From: Candidatus Woesearchaeota archaeon
GTDB lineage: Archaea; Nanobdellota; Nanobdellia; Woesearchaeales; JAHWIC01
Assembly: GCA_019322485.1 (NCBI GenBank)
Contig: JAHWIK010000033.1
Span: 42,596-106,595 of the forward strand
Reading direction: 5' to 3'
DNA: 64,000 nucleotides
Shown: piece after piece, positions 33,421 to 42,514 of the stretch
Numbering within the stretch: position 1 is the first letter of the stretch
Layout: the number at the start of each line of letters is the position of its first letter
Made by a program: the position numbers and the translations under genes
Notes under the pieces: generated by a model
What the model saw: the letters and a program-made list of their open reading frames with translations, nothing else
Databases searched by the model: none
What the model was told of the DNA's origin: nothing

Positions 33421-34469
33421 TTTCGTGGTCTCTTATATACTTCTAAATGTTTTTTTGCCGCAGCTTCCCAGTTAGCCTCTCTTCTATATGCTTCTATCCC
33501 TTTTTTGTAACGATTATAAGTTCTAAAAACTTTTTTAACACCCTCAGCAATTGCCTTCGAACTTCTCGCCTTTATCAATTCTCCACACTTAAACAGCTCA
33601 ACAATCTCCCAAACGGCCCCAACCTTGGTAACTACTACTGGCAAACCATATGAAATTGCATCATGTAATACAGCAGACTGATAAGGCGCCCACACATAAG
33701 GCAAAACCACTACATCAGCATTTTCATAATATTTTCGTTTATCTTTCTCCGATACCCACCCAATATGAAGGTTCACATTGTTCAAATCTTTTCCTTCTTC
33801 CATTAACAATCTCTTATAGTCTTTCCTCACAGCCCTACCAGCAACAATTAATCTAAAATCAGGCAAATACTTCATAGCTCTTATTAAGTATTCTACCCCC
33901 TTCCCAAAATTAAGCATTCCAAAGAATAAGATGTTTTTGCCAGGTTTTTTCTTTTTTATTTTATTTAAATTGAGACCCATGTAGACACAATCAACATTGT
34001 TAACATGATATCTCCCTTCCAAGAATTTTTTCTGGCAAGGGGTATGCACGATAATTTTAGAAGAATTTTTAACAATATTTTTTTCAATAAACTGCAAAAT
34101 TTTGAATTTTAAATCTTGGGGGATATTGGATGACTTCCTACTATATTGGACTTCATGCAATGTCACTACAACCTGAATCTCTGTGTCTTTCAATAAACTA
34201 ATCAAGCCCATATTAAGCAGGTATTTCCCGTACCAAGGAGATATGTATTGTATGTGTAATAAATCCAATTTCTCTTTTTTTATTATTTTCTTAACTTCCT
34301 TCCTAAAAAAAACAGAACCAAAGTTCAACTTATAATCTGCAGAAGACTTCTTTGTGCCAATCTTTATTACTTTTAAGCCTAATTTCTTTAGCTCATTCAA
34401 CAGATTATCTGTATATATTGCAATACCATCCCTTTCTGGAAGAAATCTGCTTATTAGTCCTACTTTCAT
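33417..34469 (-). CDS. GT4-family glycosyltransferase
   Basis: 350 residues, GT-B fold. N-terminal SRFLPERDGIAIYTDNLLNEL is the acceptor-side motif, TLHEVQYS follows. The C-terminal ILFFGMLNFGKGVEYLIRAM, VVLPYVWAPYQSAVLHDAISYGLPVVVTKVG is the donor site. It ends overlapping the next gene by four bases and starts one base after gmd, in one operon with gmd, the two further GT4 genes and galE. Confidence 0.85.
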   Translation of the reverse strand: MKVGLISRFLPERDGIAIYTDNLLNELKKLGLKVIKIGTKKSSADYKLNFGSVFFRKEVKKIIKKEKLDLLHIQYISPWYGKYLLNMGLISLLKDTEIQVVVTLHEVQYSRKSSNIPQDLKFKILQFIEKNIVKNSSKIIVHTPCQKKFLEGRYHVNNVDCVYMGLNLNKIKKKKPGKNILFFGMLNFGKGVEYLIRAMKYLPDFRLIVAGRAVRKDYKRLLMEEGKDLNNVNLHIGWVSEKDKRKYYENADVVVLPYVWAPYQSAVLHDAISYGLPVVVTKVGAVWEIVELFKCGELIKARSSKAIAEGVKKVFRTYNRYKKGIEAYRREANWEAAAKKHLEVYKRPRK

Positions 34470-34470
34470 A

Positions 34471-35436
34471 TTATTTGCTTTTCTTAAGCGCTTCTAAATC
34501 AGCATCAACCATTAATTCCACTAATTCCTTAAACTTAACCTTTGGTTCCCAGCCCAACTCTTTCTTAGCTTTGGACGAATCTCCAATTAATAAGTCAACT
34601 TCAGCAGGTCTTAGAAACTTGGGGTCTGTCTTTACATGGTCTTCATAGTTTAGACCAACATGATTAAATGCCACTTTACAAAGTTCTCCAACAGAGTGTG
34701 TTTCTCCAGTAGATATCACATAATCGTCTGGTTTATCATGCTGCATCATCAACCACATTGCTTCAACATAATCCTTAGCATAACCCCAATCACGTTTTGC
34801 TTCAAGATTTCCAAGTCCAAGTTCATTCTGTAACCCCAACTTTATCTTAGCAACAGAATGCGAAACCTTCCTTGTAACAAACTGTTTTCCTCTTCTAGGT
34901 GACTCATGATTAAATAGTATCCCATTACAAGCAAACATATCATAGCTTTCCCTATAATTCTTTGTTATCCAATATGCATAAACCTTTGTAACGCCATAAG
35001 GGCTTCTTGGATAAAAAGGAGTTTTCTCGGTTTGAGGAACCTCCTGAGCCTTCCCAAACATCTCAGAGGAGGATGCCTGATAAAACTTTATTTTTGGATT
35101 CACCTTTCTTATCACTTCTAACATTCTTGTTGTTCCCAAAGCATTAGTATTGCCAGTCAATATTGGCTGCTCCCAAGAAGCAGGCACAAAAGACTGAGCC
35201 CCAAGGTTGTATACTTCATCAGGATTAGAGCCCTTCAAGACCCCCATCAAAGAAGAAAAATCAAGTAAATCAGCGCAAACGAGCTTAATCTTATTCCTTA
35301 TATGTTCTATCCTTTCAAAAGTCTCTACACTTGACCTCCTATACAACCCATATACCTTATATCCTTTTTCAAGCAGAAATTCTGCTAAGTAAGAACCATC
35401 CTGTCCAGTTACTCCTGTGATTAATGCTGATTTCAT
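34471..35436 (-). CDS. gmd: GDP-mannose 4,6-dehydratase
   Basis: 321 residues. Converts GDP-mannose to GDP-4-keto-6-deoxymannose, the branch point to rhamnose, fucose and perosamine. ALITGVTGQDGSYLAEFLL, GLYRRSS, ASSSEMFGKAQEVPQTE, YGVTKVYAYWITKNYRE, LFNHESPRRG and EAKRDWGYAKDYVEAM are diagnostic GMD segments, with catalytic Ser/Glu and Tyr-Lys kept. First gene of the GT4 operon. The RMD-like reductase at 40930 and the DegT aminotransferase at 39827 could each use its product. Confidence 0.95.
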   Translation of the reverse strand: MKSALITGVTGQDGSYLAEFLLEKGYKVYGLYRRSSVETFERIEHIRNKIKLVCADLLDFSSLMGVLKGSNPDEVYNLGAQSFVPASWEQPILTGNTNALGTTRMLEVIRKVNPKIKFYQASSSEMFGKAQEVPQTEKTPFYPRSPYGVTKVYAYWITKNYRESYDMFACNGILFNHESPRRGKQFVTRKVSHSVAKIKLGLQNELGLGNLEAKRDWGYAKDYVEAMWLMMQHDKPDDYVISTGETHSVGELCKVAFNHVGLNYEDHVKTDPKFLRPAEVDLLIGDSSKAKKELGWEPKVKFKELVELMVDADLEALKKSK

Positions 35437-35469
35437 AATAATTTAGTAAAATACTGCGTTTTAAATAGT

Positions 35470-36552
35470 TTACCTTCTGATATTGGCTAAGATATCATCC
35501 ACACTTATTGATTCCATACACCTATAATCTTCACATTTCCTAAATCTTCCATAAACATCATAACAAGGAGTGCACTTTATCTTTTTCCTTAAAACAACCC
35601 CTTTCCTAGGGCCAAACCTCTTTGGGTCAGTGGGCCCAAATATCGCAATAAGCGGAGCACCAACAGCAACAGCCAAATGCATAGGTCCAGAGTCATTAGA
35701 AATTACTAATTTACATTTCTTCATTAAAGCTGCAGTTTGCTTTAGATTAACCTTACCAGCAGTATCCAGAATCTTATTATTAAGGCCCTTGTTTCTCAAA
35801 TTATTTAATATTTCTCGAGTAATTTCAACATCATTCTTACCGCCAAATAATATTATATCGTGCTTTTTTAACAATACCTCTATTAATTTTTCATATTTCC
35901 CTTTCGGCCATCTTTTTGCAAACATCTTCTGGCCTGGATTTCCTGCTCCGCCAGGAGCTATGCCTATAACATTTGACAGCTTATTTCTACTAAAGAACTT
36001 ATCAGCAAATATGACGTCTTTCTTTGCAACAAAAAACTCCATTTTATCATAAACCTTGGCATTAATTAGCCTAGCAATATCTAGATAATAATCAACTTCA
36101 TGCTTGCTCCCATCATATCTTACATTATGGGTATTAGAAAAACCCTCTCCAAACCTGTCAAAACCTATTCTAACTGGAACTCTGCAAAAATATGCAAATA
36201 GATTCCATAGATAGGACTTATCCAGTATAAAGCATAAATCAAACTTCTGTTTTTTTATTTTTTTAACCAACTTAAAAACTCTAAATAACTTCTTTTTGAA
36301 TATAATATCATCATCAAAAACTATTAATTTGTCTACATCATGATTGGTTTCGATAGCTTCTTTTGACCACTTCCCGCAAAGATATGATATCTCTGACTTA
36401 GGGAATCTGCTTCTAATCGATTTAATCAGGGGAGTAGTCATTAAAACATCTCCAATTGCTCCAGAACGGATTATCAAAATCTTTCTAGGTTTTACAATTT
36501 CAGCTTTCCTCAAAAAAAACAAACGAAGTATTGGAAATATTGCCCTTAACAT
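35470..36552 (-). CDS. GT9-family glycosyltransferase, heptosyltransferase-like
   Basis: 360 residues. ILIIRSGAIGDVLMTTPLIK is the GT9 signature. Residues near GIAPGGAGNPGQKMFAKRWP, ISNDSGPMHLAVAVGAPLIAIFGPT and C-terminal CTPCYDVYGRFRKC form the ADP-heptose binding half and a cysteine pair often seen in WaaC/F/Q-like proteins. Uses ADP-heptose in bacteria; in this archaeon the ADP-heptose operon at 50-53 kb supplies a plausible donor. One of three GT9 genes in the window. Confidence 0.85.
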   Translation of the reverse strand: MLRAIFPILRLFFLRKAEIVKPRKILIIRSGAIGDVLMTTPLIKSIRSRFPKSEISYLCGKWSKEAIETNHDVDKLIVFDDDIIFKKKLFRVFKLVKKIKKQKFDLCFILDKSYLWNLFAYFCRVPVRIGFDRFGEGFSNTHNVRYDGSKHEVDYYLDIARLINAKVYDKMEFFVAKKDVIFADKFFSRNKLSNVIGIAPGGAGNPGQKMFAKRWPKGKYEKLIEVLLKKHDIILFGGKNDVEITREILNNLRNKGLNNKILDTAGKVNLKQTAALMKKCKLVISNDSGPMHLAVAVGAPLIAIFGPTDPKRFGPRKGVVLRKKIKCTPCYDVYGRFRKCEDYRCMESISVDDILANIRR

Positions 36553-36564
36553 AAATTTCCTCCA

Positions 36565-37275
36565 TCAATCATTTTTACGCCTCAATCGAGGTATAGTGAT
36601 GTAACTTATTATTAAATCTTTATTCCTCAATTTAGTTTTTCCCATGGTCCTATTCCTGAATATTATTGGCACCTCAGCTATATTAAATCTTTTTGTGTAG
36701 GCTTCATATAAAATCTCTTGTACAATAGAAGGTCCTTCGGAAACTATATTTCCCAAATTAATTGATTCCAAGACTTTTCTCCTAAAACACCGGTATCCTG
36801 AATTACAATCTCTAATTCTCATCCCTAATGTAATCCGAGTATATGAATTTGCTAATTTGGTTATTAATCTTCTGAAAAAACTTCTTCCAACGTCCTTTCC
36901 ACCTTTAACAGCTCTTGAACCAAGAACAAGGTCATATTTTTTTATTTTTTCCAAAAATAGAGGGATATACTGCGGGTCATGGCTAAAGTCTGCATCCATC
37001 TCTATGATTACATCTGCACCATGGTTTAAACAATACCTGAATCCTTCAATGCCAGCTAGACCTCTTCCTCTTTTGCCTTTTCTCAACAAAAGATTAAGCC
37101 TTGGCTGTTTTTTTGATAGTTCTTGTGCAATCTCCCAAGTCCCATCAGGGCTGTTATCATCAACAATCAAGATACTTAGGTTTTTTATTTTAAGGCCTAA
37201 TATTTTATTGATTATCCCCCCTATATTTTCTCTTTCATTATATGTCGGGAGAACTACAATAGTTTTTGGAGTCAT
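36565..37275 (-). CDS. Polyprenyl-phosphate mannose synthase-like GT2 (DPM1 type)
   Basis: 236 residues. VVLPTYNERENIGGII, LIVDDNSPDGT and IEMDADFSHDP are the classic DPM1 motifs, with RDCNSGYRCF as acceptor-side motif. No C-terminal helices. The ATG at 37275 lies four bases after the preceding methyltransferase stop; longer frames need two TTG codons inside that gene. Expected to make polyprenyl-phosphomannose (or a related sugar). Confidence 0.88.
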   Translation of the reverse strand: MTPKTIVVLPTYNERENIGGIINKILGLKIKNLSILIVDDNSPDGTWEIAQELSKKQPRLNLLLRKGKRGRGLAGIEGFRYCLNHGADVIIEMDADFSHDPQYIPLFLEKIKKYDLVLGSRAVKGGKDVGRSFFRRLITKLANSYTRITLGMRIRDCNSGYRCFRRKVLESINLGNIVSEGPSIVQEILYEAYTKRFNIAEVPIIFRNRTMGKTKLRNKDLIISYITIPRLRRKND

Positions 37276-37279
37276 TTTA

Positions 37280-37921
37280 TTATTTTTTGCATACAACAAA
37301 CCTGGTTAAAGGAAATAAAAAAGGCCAAGAATATTTCTTTTCTATCCTGAAATTTTTTCTGCATAATTTGATTATTTCCTTAAATCTATATTCATATAAA
37401 GTAACTTCCTTTTCTATACTAGTATTTATCCCAAACAATTTTGCAATAGGATAAAGAATCCTCCTTAATTTTTCATTTGGAAATGTTATAAACAACTTAC
37501 CTCCAGGCTTGAGAACCCTTTCCATCTCCTTAAGGCTTAATTCAAGCTTAGGCATATGCTCGATAACTTCTGTGCATACTACATAATCGAACAGGTTATC
37601 TTTCAAAGGCATTTTTTGTGCAGCTGCAAGGAATATGTTTGAAGCTGACTTCTTCTTTTTGAATTCAATCAGAGCAGGTTTGCATATATCAAAGGAAAAA
37701 ACATCTGCTCCCTGCTCTGATAGCTTTAAAGAAATATATCCTGCTTCACACCCAACATCTAAAACCTTTTTCCCTTCAAGCTTGCCCATATCCTTCAATA
37801 ACCTTTTGACCCTTCCTCTTGATATAATGCCAACTATTGGATTCCTGTAATTCTCGTCCATAGGTTCCTCTTTGAATTCCAACTCTGCAGCATGCATTGA
37901 TTTTTCGAATTCTTCTTTCAT
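37280..37921 (-). CDS. Class I SAM-dependent methyltransferase
   Basis: 213 residues. KVLDVGCEAGYISLKL (motif I), FSFDICKPAL, VVCTEVIEHMPKLE (motif IV) and LKPGGKLFITFPNEKL (post-II). The Glu in GCEAG in place of the usual Gly is a small oddity. It overlaps the upstream GT9 gene by four bases, so it is in the GT9/DPM1 operon. Substrate unknown; a sugar or lipid-linked intermediate is likely. Confidence 0.8.
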   Translation of the reverse strand: MKEEFEKSMHAAELEFKEEPMDENYRNPIVGIISRGRVKRLLKDMGKLEGKKVLDVGCEAGYISLKLSEQGADVFSFDICKPALIEFKKKKSASNIFLAAAQKMPLKDNLFDYVVCTEVIEHMPKLELSLKEMERVLKPGGKLFITFPNEKLRRILYPIAKLFGINTSIEKEVTLYEYRFKEIIKLCRKNFRIEKKYSWPFLFPLTRFVVCKK

Positions 37922-38946
37922 TTCAACTGCTCCACAACAGCAGAATACACCATTTCAACAGATATCTTATCCATGCAGTTTGGCTTAATGTCGCACTTTC
38001 TCTTGTAGCAACATAAACAGGACATATCAGCACATAATTTTTTTCCGAAACCAAAGAGTTCAATCTCTGAGCTGCTGGTTGGGCCAATCAAAACTACGAG
38101 CTTTTTCTTAAGGGCTATGCCAATAAACATGGCGAGTGTATCGGAAGTAACCAATAGATCGCAGAGGTTTAGTATTGAAGCAAATTCCTTCAGAGTATTC
38201 TCAGTACCAGAATCAATGATGGAGTTCTTGGATATCCTGATTATTTCATTATTCCTCTCTCTTTCCTCTTTTCCACCTAAGAGGATTATCTTTGCACCTA
38301 CCTTCTCAATTAGAAGGTCTGCAAGCTCTGCTGTTTTCTGGACAGACCATTTCTTGATCTGCCATCTTTTTCCAGCACCCGTATTAAGCCCAATAACAAG
38401 ATCATCATCCTTTATTTGATTCCTTATTGCAAATTTTTTACTGAATTCAATCTCTTTTTCTGTTAAATTCAGGATTGGCATATCCTTGCTATATTGGGTC
38501 CCCGATATTTTAGCCATTATTTCATGGAAGGTTCTCCTATTTTGCTTTTTCAGCCTATTGGCTTCCTCAAGACCCCCTTTTTCTTCTGGGAGCAACAAAC
38601 CCATGCCAAACCAATCAGAAGAGTCTTCTGTATAAGTCACTTTACCCTCCTTTACATAAGCACCTATAAGTTTGTTCTTCTTTAGACTAGTAGCTAAAAT
38701 AGCAGCTTCTTTTTCATCGTCAAAACTCAAGATTAAATCAAAGAATTCAGGAACCTCTTTCTTATTGTTAATTAAATATATTTTATCGATCAGTTCATTG
38801 TTAATCAACAAATCCTTTGCCCTTCCGCTTGTTATCCAAGAAATAGTGCTATCCTTGTATTTCCTTTTAAGCCCTTTTAGAAGAGAAGTGGTTCTAAGGA
38901 CATCTCCAAGAGCGCCTGTTTTTATTATCAAAATCGAATATGCCAT
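37918..38946 (-). CDS. GT9-family glycosyltransferase, heptosyltransferase-like
   Basis: 342 residues. ILIIKTGALGDVLRTTSLLKGL is the GT9 signature; NTGAGKRWQIKKW, ILLGGKEER and LVTSDTLAMFIGIAL match the C-terminal donor-binding half. A cysteine-rich tail, MSCLCCYKRKCDIKPNC, could bind a metal. The ATG at 38946 is preferred over the GTG at 38955. Second of three GT9 genes; its operon continues with a methyltransferase, a DPM1-like GT2 and then another GT9. Confidence 0.83.
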   Translation of the reverse strand: MAYSILIIKTGALGDVLRTTSLLKGLKRKYKDSTISWITSGRAKDLLINNELIDKIYLINNKKEVPEFFDLILSFDDEKEAAILATSLKKNKLIGAYVKEGKVTYTEDSSDWFGMGLLLPEEKGGLEEANRLKKQNRRTFHEIMAKISGTQYSKDMPILNLTEKEIEFSKKFAIRNQIKDDDLVIGLNTGAGKRWQIKKWSVQKTAELADLLIEKVGAKIILLGGKEERERNNEIIRISKNSIIDSGTENTLKEFASILNLCDLLVTSDTLAMFIGIALKKKLVVLIGPTSSSEIELFGFGKKLCADMSCLCCYKRKCDIKPNCMDKISVEMVYSAVVEQLK

Positions 38947-38976
38947 CAATTTCACTGTTTTATTTGAAACAGAAAG

Positions 38977-38988
38977 ATATTTAAATAG
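38977..38988. promoter_or_regulatory. Shared bidirectional TATA element
   Basis: ATATTTAAATAG is nearly self-complementary and sits between divergent genes: its distance to the GT9 ATG on the minus strand (38946) is about 37 bases and to the GT2 ATG (39047) about 64. It could serve as TATA box in both directions. Confidence 0.4.
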
Positions 38989-39046
38989 TTAACCGTTGTT
39001 GGAGAAGATAGTTGGGGTTGGTTAGCAGAGAATTTTGGTGGAATTT

Positions 39047-39826
39047 ATGAAGAAATATACTATTATTTTTGATAGCAAAACCAAAATTAGTAGTAAAATT
39101 ACTCCCCTAAAAGGAAAAAGGGATGTCAGTGTAGTTATACCTTCATATAATGAAGAAGGCAATGTCATAAGGCTGATTGATAGGATTACAAAAGCTATTG
39201 GTAAAAACTACAGTTTTGAGGTTGTGATAGTAGACGATGCTTCAACAGACAATACAAAAAAAGTACTGACAAAAAGAGCGCTAAAAGACAAGAATGTTGT
39301 AGCTGTCTTCAGAGAAGGTATTAGGGGTATATGGTCTGCACAACTTGACGGGGTCAAGCTTTGCAGGGGAAAAACAGTTGTTTTTATGGATGCTGATTTC
39401 AGCCATCCACCTGAGAAGATACCAGAGCTATTGAAGTATATTCCAGAGTATGATTTCGTTTCTGCCTCAAGATACATAGGGACAGGAGGGATGAAAGGGA
39501 TTCCGATTAAACATTATATCTCAACCAATATGTTTAATATAGGCATGAAAGTTATAATGGGCTTAAAAGCTACAGATTACACAGGCGTGTTTCATGCAAT
39601 AAAAAAGGATAGGCTTATGCAAATACTTCCAAAGAGTAATGCTTTGGCTGGTGAATTTGACCTTGACTTATTGTACTATGCAAAGAAAAAAAGATTGAAG
39701 TTCAAAGAGGTGCCTTTCACATATGTCTATAGAGTTGAAGGAAACTCTAAATCCAGAAGAATGAGAAAGTTAGCATTTGTATACGGGATGAGAGCATTAA
39801 AACTAAGATTATTCGGGAGTGCATAA
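39047..39826 (+). CDS. GT2 glycosyltransferase, DPM1-like
   Basis: 259 residues. DVSVVIPSYNEEGNVI, VVIVDDASTDNT and VVFMDADFSHPPEKIP are the GT2/DPM1 motifs. ATDYTGVFHAIKKD in place of the usual acceptor-side motif. A basic N-terminal lead of about 25 residues precedes the fold. GGTGG lies seven bases before the ATG at 39047; an in-frame GTG at 39035 is the alternative. First gene of a plus-strand operon with an aminotransferase and an RMD-like SDR. Confidence 0.83.
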   Translation: MKKYTIIFDSKTKISSKITPLKGKRDVSVVIPSYNEEGNVIRLIDRITKAIGKNYSFEVVIVDDASTDNTKKVLTKRALKDKNVVAVFREGIRGIWSAQLDGVKLCRGKTVVFMDADFSHPPEKIPELLKYIPEYDFVSASRYIGTGGMKGIPIKHYISTNMFNIGMKVIMGLKATDYTGVFHAIKKDRLMQILPKSNALAGEFDLDLLYYAKKKRLKFKEVPFTYVYRVEGNSKSRRMRKLAFVYGMRALKLRLFGSA

Positions 39827-40933
39827 ATGATACCTTGGGCAAGACCAGACTTTGGAGAAGAGGAAAAGAAGGCTGCCATTGATGTAATAAACAGTGGATG
39901 GGTTACGCAAAGAAAGGTTACAAAACAATTTGAAGAAGAACTTGAAAATTATACTCAAGCAAAAGGTGTTACTGCTGTTAATAATGGTACCTCAGCTTTA
40001 ATAGCTGCTTTAATTGCCCATGGTGTAGGAAAAGGTGATGAAGTAATTGTCCCCTCTCTAACATTTATCGCTTCTGTAAATTCAATAATTTCTCTTGGTG
40101 CAACTCCAGTCCTTGTTGACTCTGACCCAAAGATATGGAACATAACCCCAGAGCTGGCAAAAGAGAAGATAACAGATAAAACAAAGGCAATAATGCCTGT
40201 AGATGTAGCAGGTATGCCCATTGATGTTGAAGGTTTCGAAAAGCTCGCAAAAGATGAAAATCTAACTCTGATTGAAGATGCTGCTGCCGCTATAGGTGGG
40301 GAATACAAAGGAAAGAAAATGGGTGGATTTGACCACACAAGTACATTCAGCTTTCATATTGCTAAATCATTACAGACTATTGAAGGAGGATGTATACTTA
40401 CTAACTCTGATGAAATTGGAGAAAAATGTAAATCAATAAGAAATCATGGTATGAGTGCACCATATAACTCTAAAATAAATCTACATTACGACTATGTTAA
40501 TTATGGGCTTAATTTTAGGATAACAGATATACAATCCGCTATTGGAATTGTTCAATTAAAAAAGGTGGATGGGCAAATAGAGCACCGCAATAATCTAGTC
40601 AAGATATACAAAGAAGAATTAAATGGAGAATTTGATTTCCAGGAAGTTCCGGATTATGTCACTAAACATCCTTATTTATTCTTTGGAATAATGGCTGATA
40701 AAAATAATAGAGACGAGCTTGCTAAGTATCTTATCAGTAACGGCGTGGATATAAGGGTATGTTGGCTGCCAGCACATCTCCAACCATACCATAAGCAATT
40801 GTTCAAAGATATTTCTTTGCCTGGCGCAGAAGAAGTAGGTAACAGGGCAATAGAGCTTCCTTTGGGGGGATGTAGTGAAGAAGAGGTTAAGGAAGTTACT
40901 AAAATAATGAAACAATGGGTGAAATCAAGATGA
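39827..40933 (+). CDS. DegT/DnrJ/EryC1/StrS-family PLP aminotransferase
   Basis: 368 residues. GWVTQRKVTKQFEEEL, NNGTSALIAALIAHGVG, EDAAAAIGGEYKG and the PLP-lysine motif SFHIAKSLQTIEGG are all present, so it is a true aminotransferase, unlike rfbH. It makes a 3- or 4-amino sugar from a keto-sugar nucleotide. Being followed at once by the RMD-like gene and with gmd in the window, GDP-perosamine synthesis from GDP-4-keto-6-deoxymannose is a good guess. An amino sugar would also give the formyltransferase at 1-1108 a substrate. Confidence 0.88.
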   Translation: MIPWARPDFGEEEKKAAIDVINSGWVTQRKVTKQFEEELENYTQAKGVTAVNNGTSALIAALIAHGVGKGDEVIVPSLTFIASVNSIISLGATPVLVDSDPKIWNITPELAKEKITDKTKAIMPVDVAGMPIDVEGFEKLAKDENLTLIEDAAAAIGGEYKGKKMGGFDHTSTFSFHIAKSLQTIEGGCILTNSDEIGEKCKSIRNHGMSAPYNSKINLHYDYVNYGLNFRITDIQSAIGIVQLKKVDGQIEHRNNLVKIYKEELNGEFDFQEVPDYVTKHPYLFFGIMADKNNRDELAKYLISNGVDIRVCWLPAHLQPYHKQLFKDISLPGAEEVGNRAIELPLGGCSEEEVKEVTKIMKQWVKSR

Positions 40934-41898
40934 AGGTCTTAATTACTGGAGCAACTGGATTTGTGGGAAGTCACTTAATAGAATTCTTATTAGACAAAAA
41001 TGTTGAAATTTATGGTACACGAAGATGGCGAAGCTCTCTTGAAAATATCTCGCATCTATTGGACAAGATAAAGCTAGTGGATTGTGAATTGACAGATCTT
41101 ATTTCCGTAAAACGAGCAATAGAAAAAGTAAAACCAGACATTATATTCCATCTAGCAGCTCAGTCCTTTGTACCAGCAGGCTTCTCGCAGCCAAGAGATA
41201 CTATCGAGGTAAACGTAATTGGAACCTTAAACTTATTAGAAGCTGTAAGGCATAGCAAAATAGATCCAATTATCCATGTATGCTCTACTGCTGACATTTA
41301 TGGTCATGCTATCAAAGAAGGAGAAATTGTGGATGAAAACAGAGCACCAAGACCTGCAAATCTTTATTCAGTAAGTAAGTTAGGAGAGGATATGCTTGGT
41401 CTTCAATACCATATATCCTACAAACTAAAAACAATAAGGTCAAGGATGCTGACACATACCGGACCAAGGAGACATCCTTCATTTGTGGAATCATCCTTTG
41501 CAAAACAAGTAGCTGAAATAGAAGCAGGATTAAGAAAACCAGTAATCCATGTGGGAAATCTTGAATCAGTTAGAACCTTCCTTGATGTAAGAGATGCTGT
41601 AAGAGCATATTGGTTGCTTGTTAAGAAATGCAAATATGGTGAAGTGTATAATATATGCGGTAATGCGACAGTAAAGATAAAAAGCATACTCGACACACTA
41701 ATCTCTTATTCCGATGTAAAAGATAAGATAGAAGTCAAGGTTGATAAAGATTTGCTGAGGCCTTCAGATACAACATTGCCAAAACTAGACATATCAAAGT
41801 TTGTAAAAGCCACTGAATGGAAGCCCGAGATAGCATTTGAAAAGACACTAAAAGACATTCTAGATTATTGGAGAGAAAAGATTAAACATGGGAAATGA
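40930..41898 (+). CDS. rmd: SDR reductase, GDP-4-keto-6-deoxymannose reductase-like
   Basis: 322 residues. GATGFVGSHLIEFLL, HLAAQSFVPAGFSQP, CSTADIYGHAI and YSVSKLGEDML are the SDR motifs. VESSFAKQVAEIEAG, IHVGNLESVRTFLDVRDAVRAYWLL and GEVYNICG resemble Rmd, which reduces GDP-4-keto-6-deoxymannose to GDP-D-rhamnose. The ATG at 40930 overlaps the aminotransferase stop (ATGA) and has GGTGA upstream. If the aminotransferase is a perosamine synthase the two enzymes would compete for one intermediate. Substrate assignment is inferred. Confidence 0.75.
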   Translation: MKVLITGATGFVGSHLIEFLLDKNVEIYGTRRWRSSLENISHLLDKIKLVDCELTDLISVKRAIEKVKPDIIFHLAAQSFVPAGFSQPRDTIEVNVIGTLNLLEAVRHSKIDPIIHVCSTADIYGHAIKEGEIVDENRAPRPANLYSVSKLGEDMLGLQYHISYKLKTIRSRMLTHTGPRRHPSFVESSFAKQVAEIEAGLRKPVIHVGNLESVRTFLDVRDAVRAYWLLVKKCKYGEVYNICGNATVKIKSILDTLISYSDVKDKIEVKVDKDLLRPSDTTLPKLDISKFVKATEWKPEIAFEKTLKDILDYWREKIKHGK

Positions 41899-42508
41899 AA
41901 AATACAAGAAGATTGTTGATAGGCAGAGCAGGATATATGATAAAGAAAGGGTAAAAGGCTATTTCTTAAAAACATCCAAAGTGTTTAAGAAACTTATCCC
42001 AAAAGGAAAATCAGTTTTAGAGATTGGGAGTGGGACTGGTTTGTATACCATAGATTTCATTAAGAACGGAAGGCATGCTGCTGGCTTAGATTACAGTAAA
42101 AAAATGGTTGAAATCTCTAAAAAAAATGCAAAGAAAGCAAAAGTAAAATGCAAGTTTATACATGCAGATGCTGAAAAACAAATTAACATGAAAGAGAAAT
42201 TTGATTTTGCGCTTCTTATCGGCAATTGGGAATATTTCAATAACCCTACAAAAGTGCTTACAAACATAAGCAAAGTACTTAAGAAAGAGGGAAAAATAAT
42301 TATTAGTACTCTGAATATTTTTTCCTGGCCATTAATAACCCTCCTTGAAAAAACAGGAATAAAGAAATTGTCACCTGCATTCTGGCATTTTAATTCAATA
42401 TCCAATGGGATCAGGAAGGACGCAAAAAAGGCTGGTTTTTTTGTAGAAAAAAGTTTTTTCAACTATTATTTTATTGACAAGGTATATGTTTTAAAAAGAA
42501 GGGCGTAA
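41888..42508 (+). CDS. Class I SAM-dependent methyltransferase
   Basis: 206 residues. SVLEIGSGTGLYTIDF is motif I, AGLDYSKKM supplies the ribose-binding acid, CKFIHADAEK motif II, and FALLIGNWEYFNNP motif IV. LKKEGKIIISTLN follows. It begins ten bases inside the preceding SDR gene, with which it is probably co-translated. Lys-rich composition. Likely O-methylates a deoxy sugar, which is common for rhamnose or perosamine derivatives, but this is inferred from context only. Confidence 0.8.
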   Translation: MGNEKYKKIVDRQSRIYDKERVKGYFLKTSKVFKKLIPKGKSVLEIGSGTGLYTIDFIKNGRHAAGLDYSKKMVEISKKNAKKAKVKCKFIHADAEKQINMKEKFDFALLIGNWEYFNNPTKVLTNISKVLKKEGKIIISTLNIFSWPLITLLEKTGIKKLSPAFWHFNSISNGIRKDAKKAGFFVEKSFFNYYFIDKVYVLKRRA

Positions 42509-42514
42509 CAAGAA

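Noticed and set aside
35570..36052. 160-codon plus-strand frame opposite the GT9 gene
   Set aside because: Antisense to conserved GT9 donor-site codons; no independent features.
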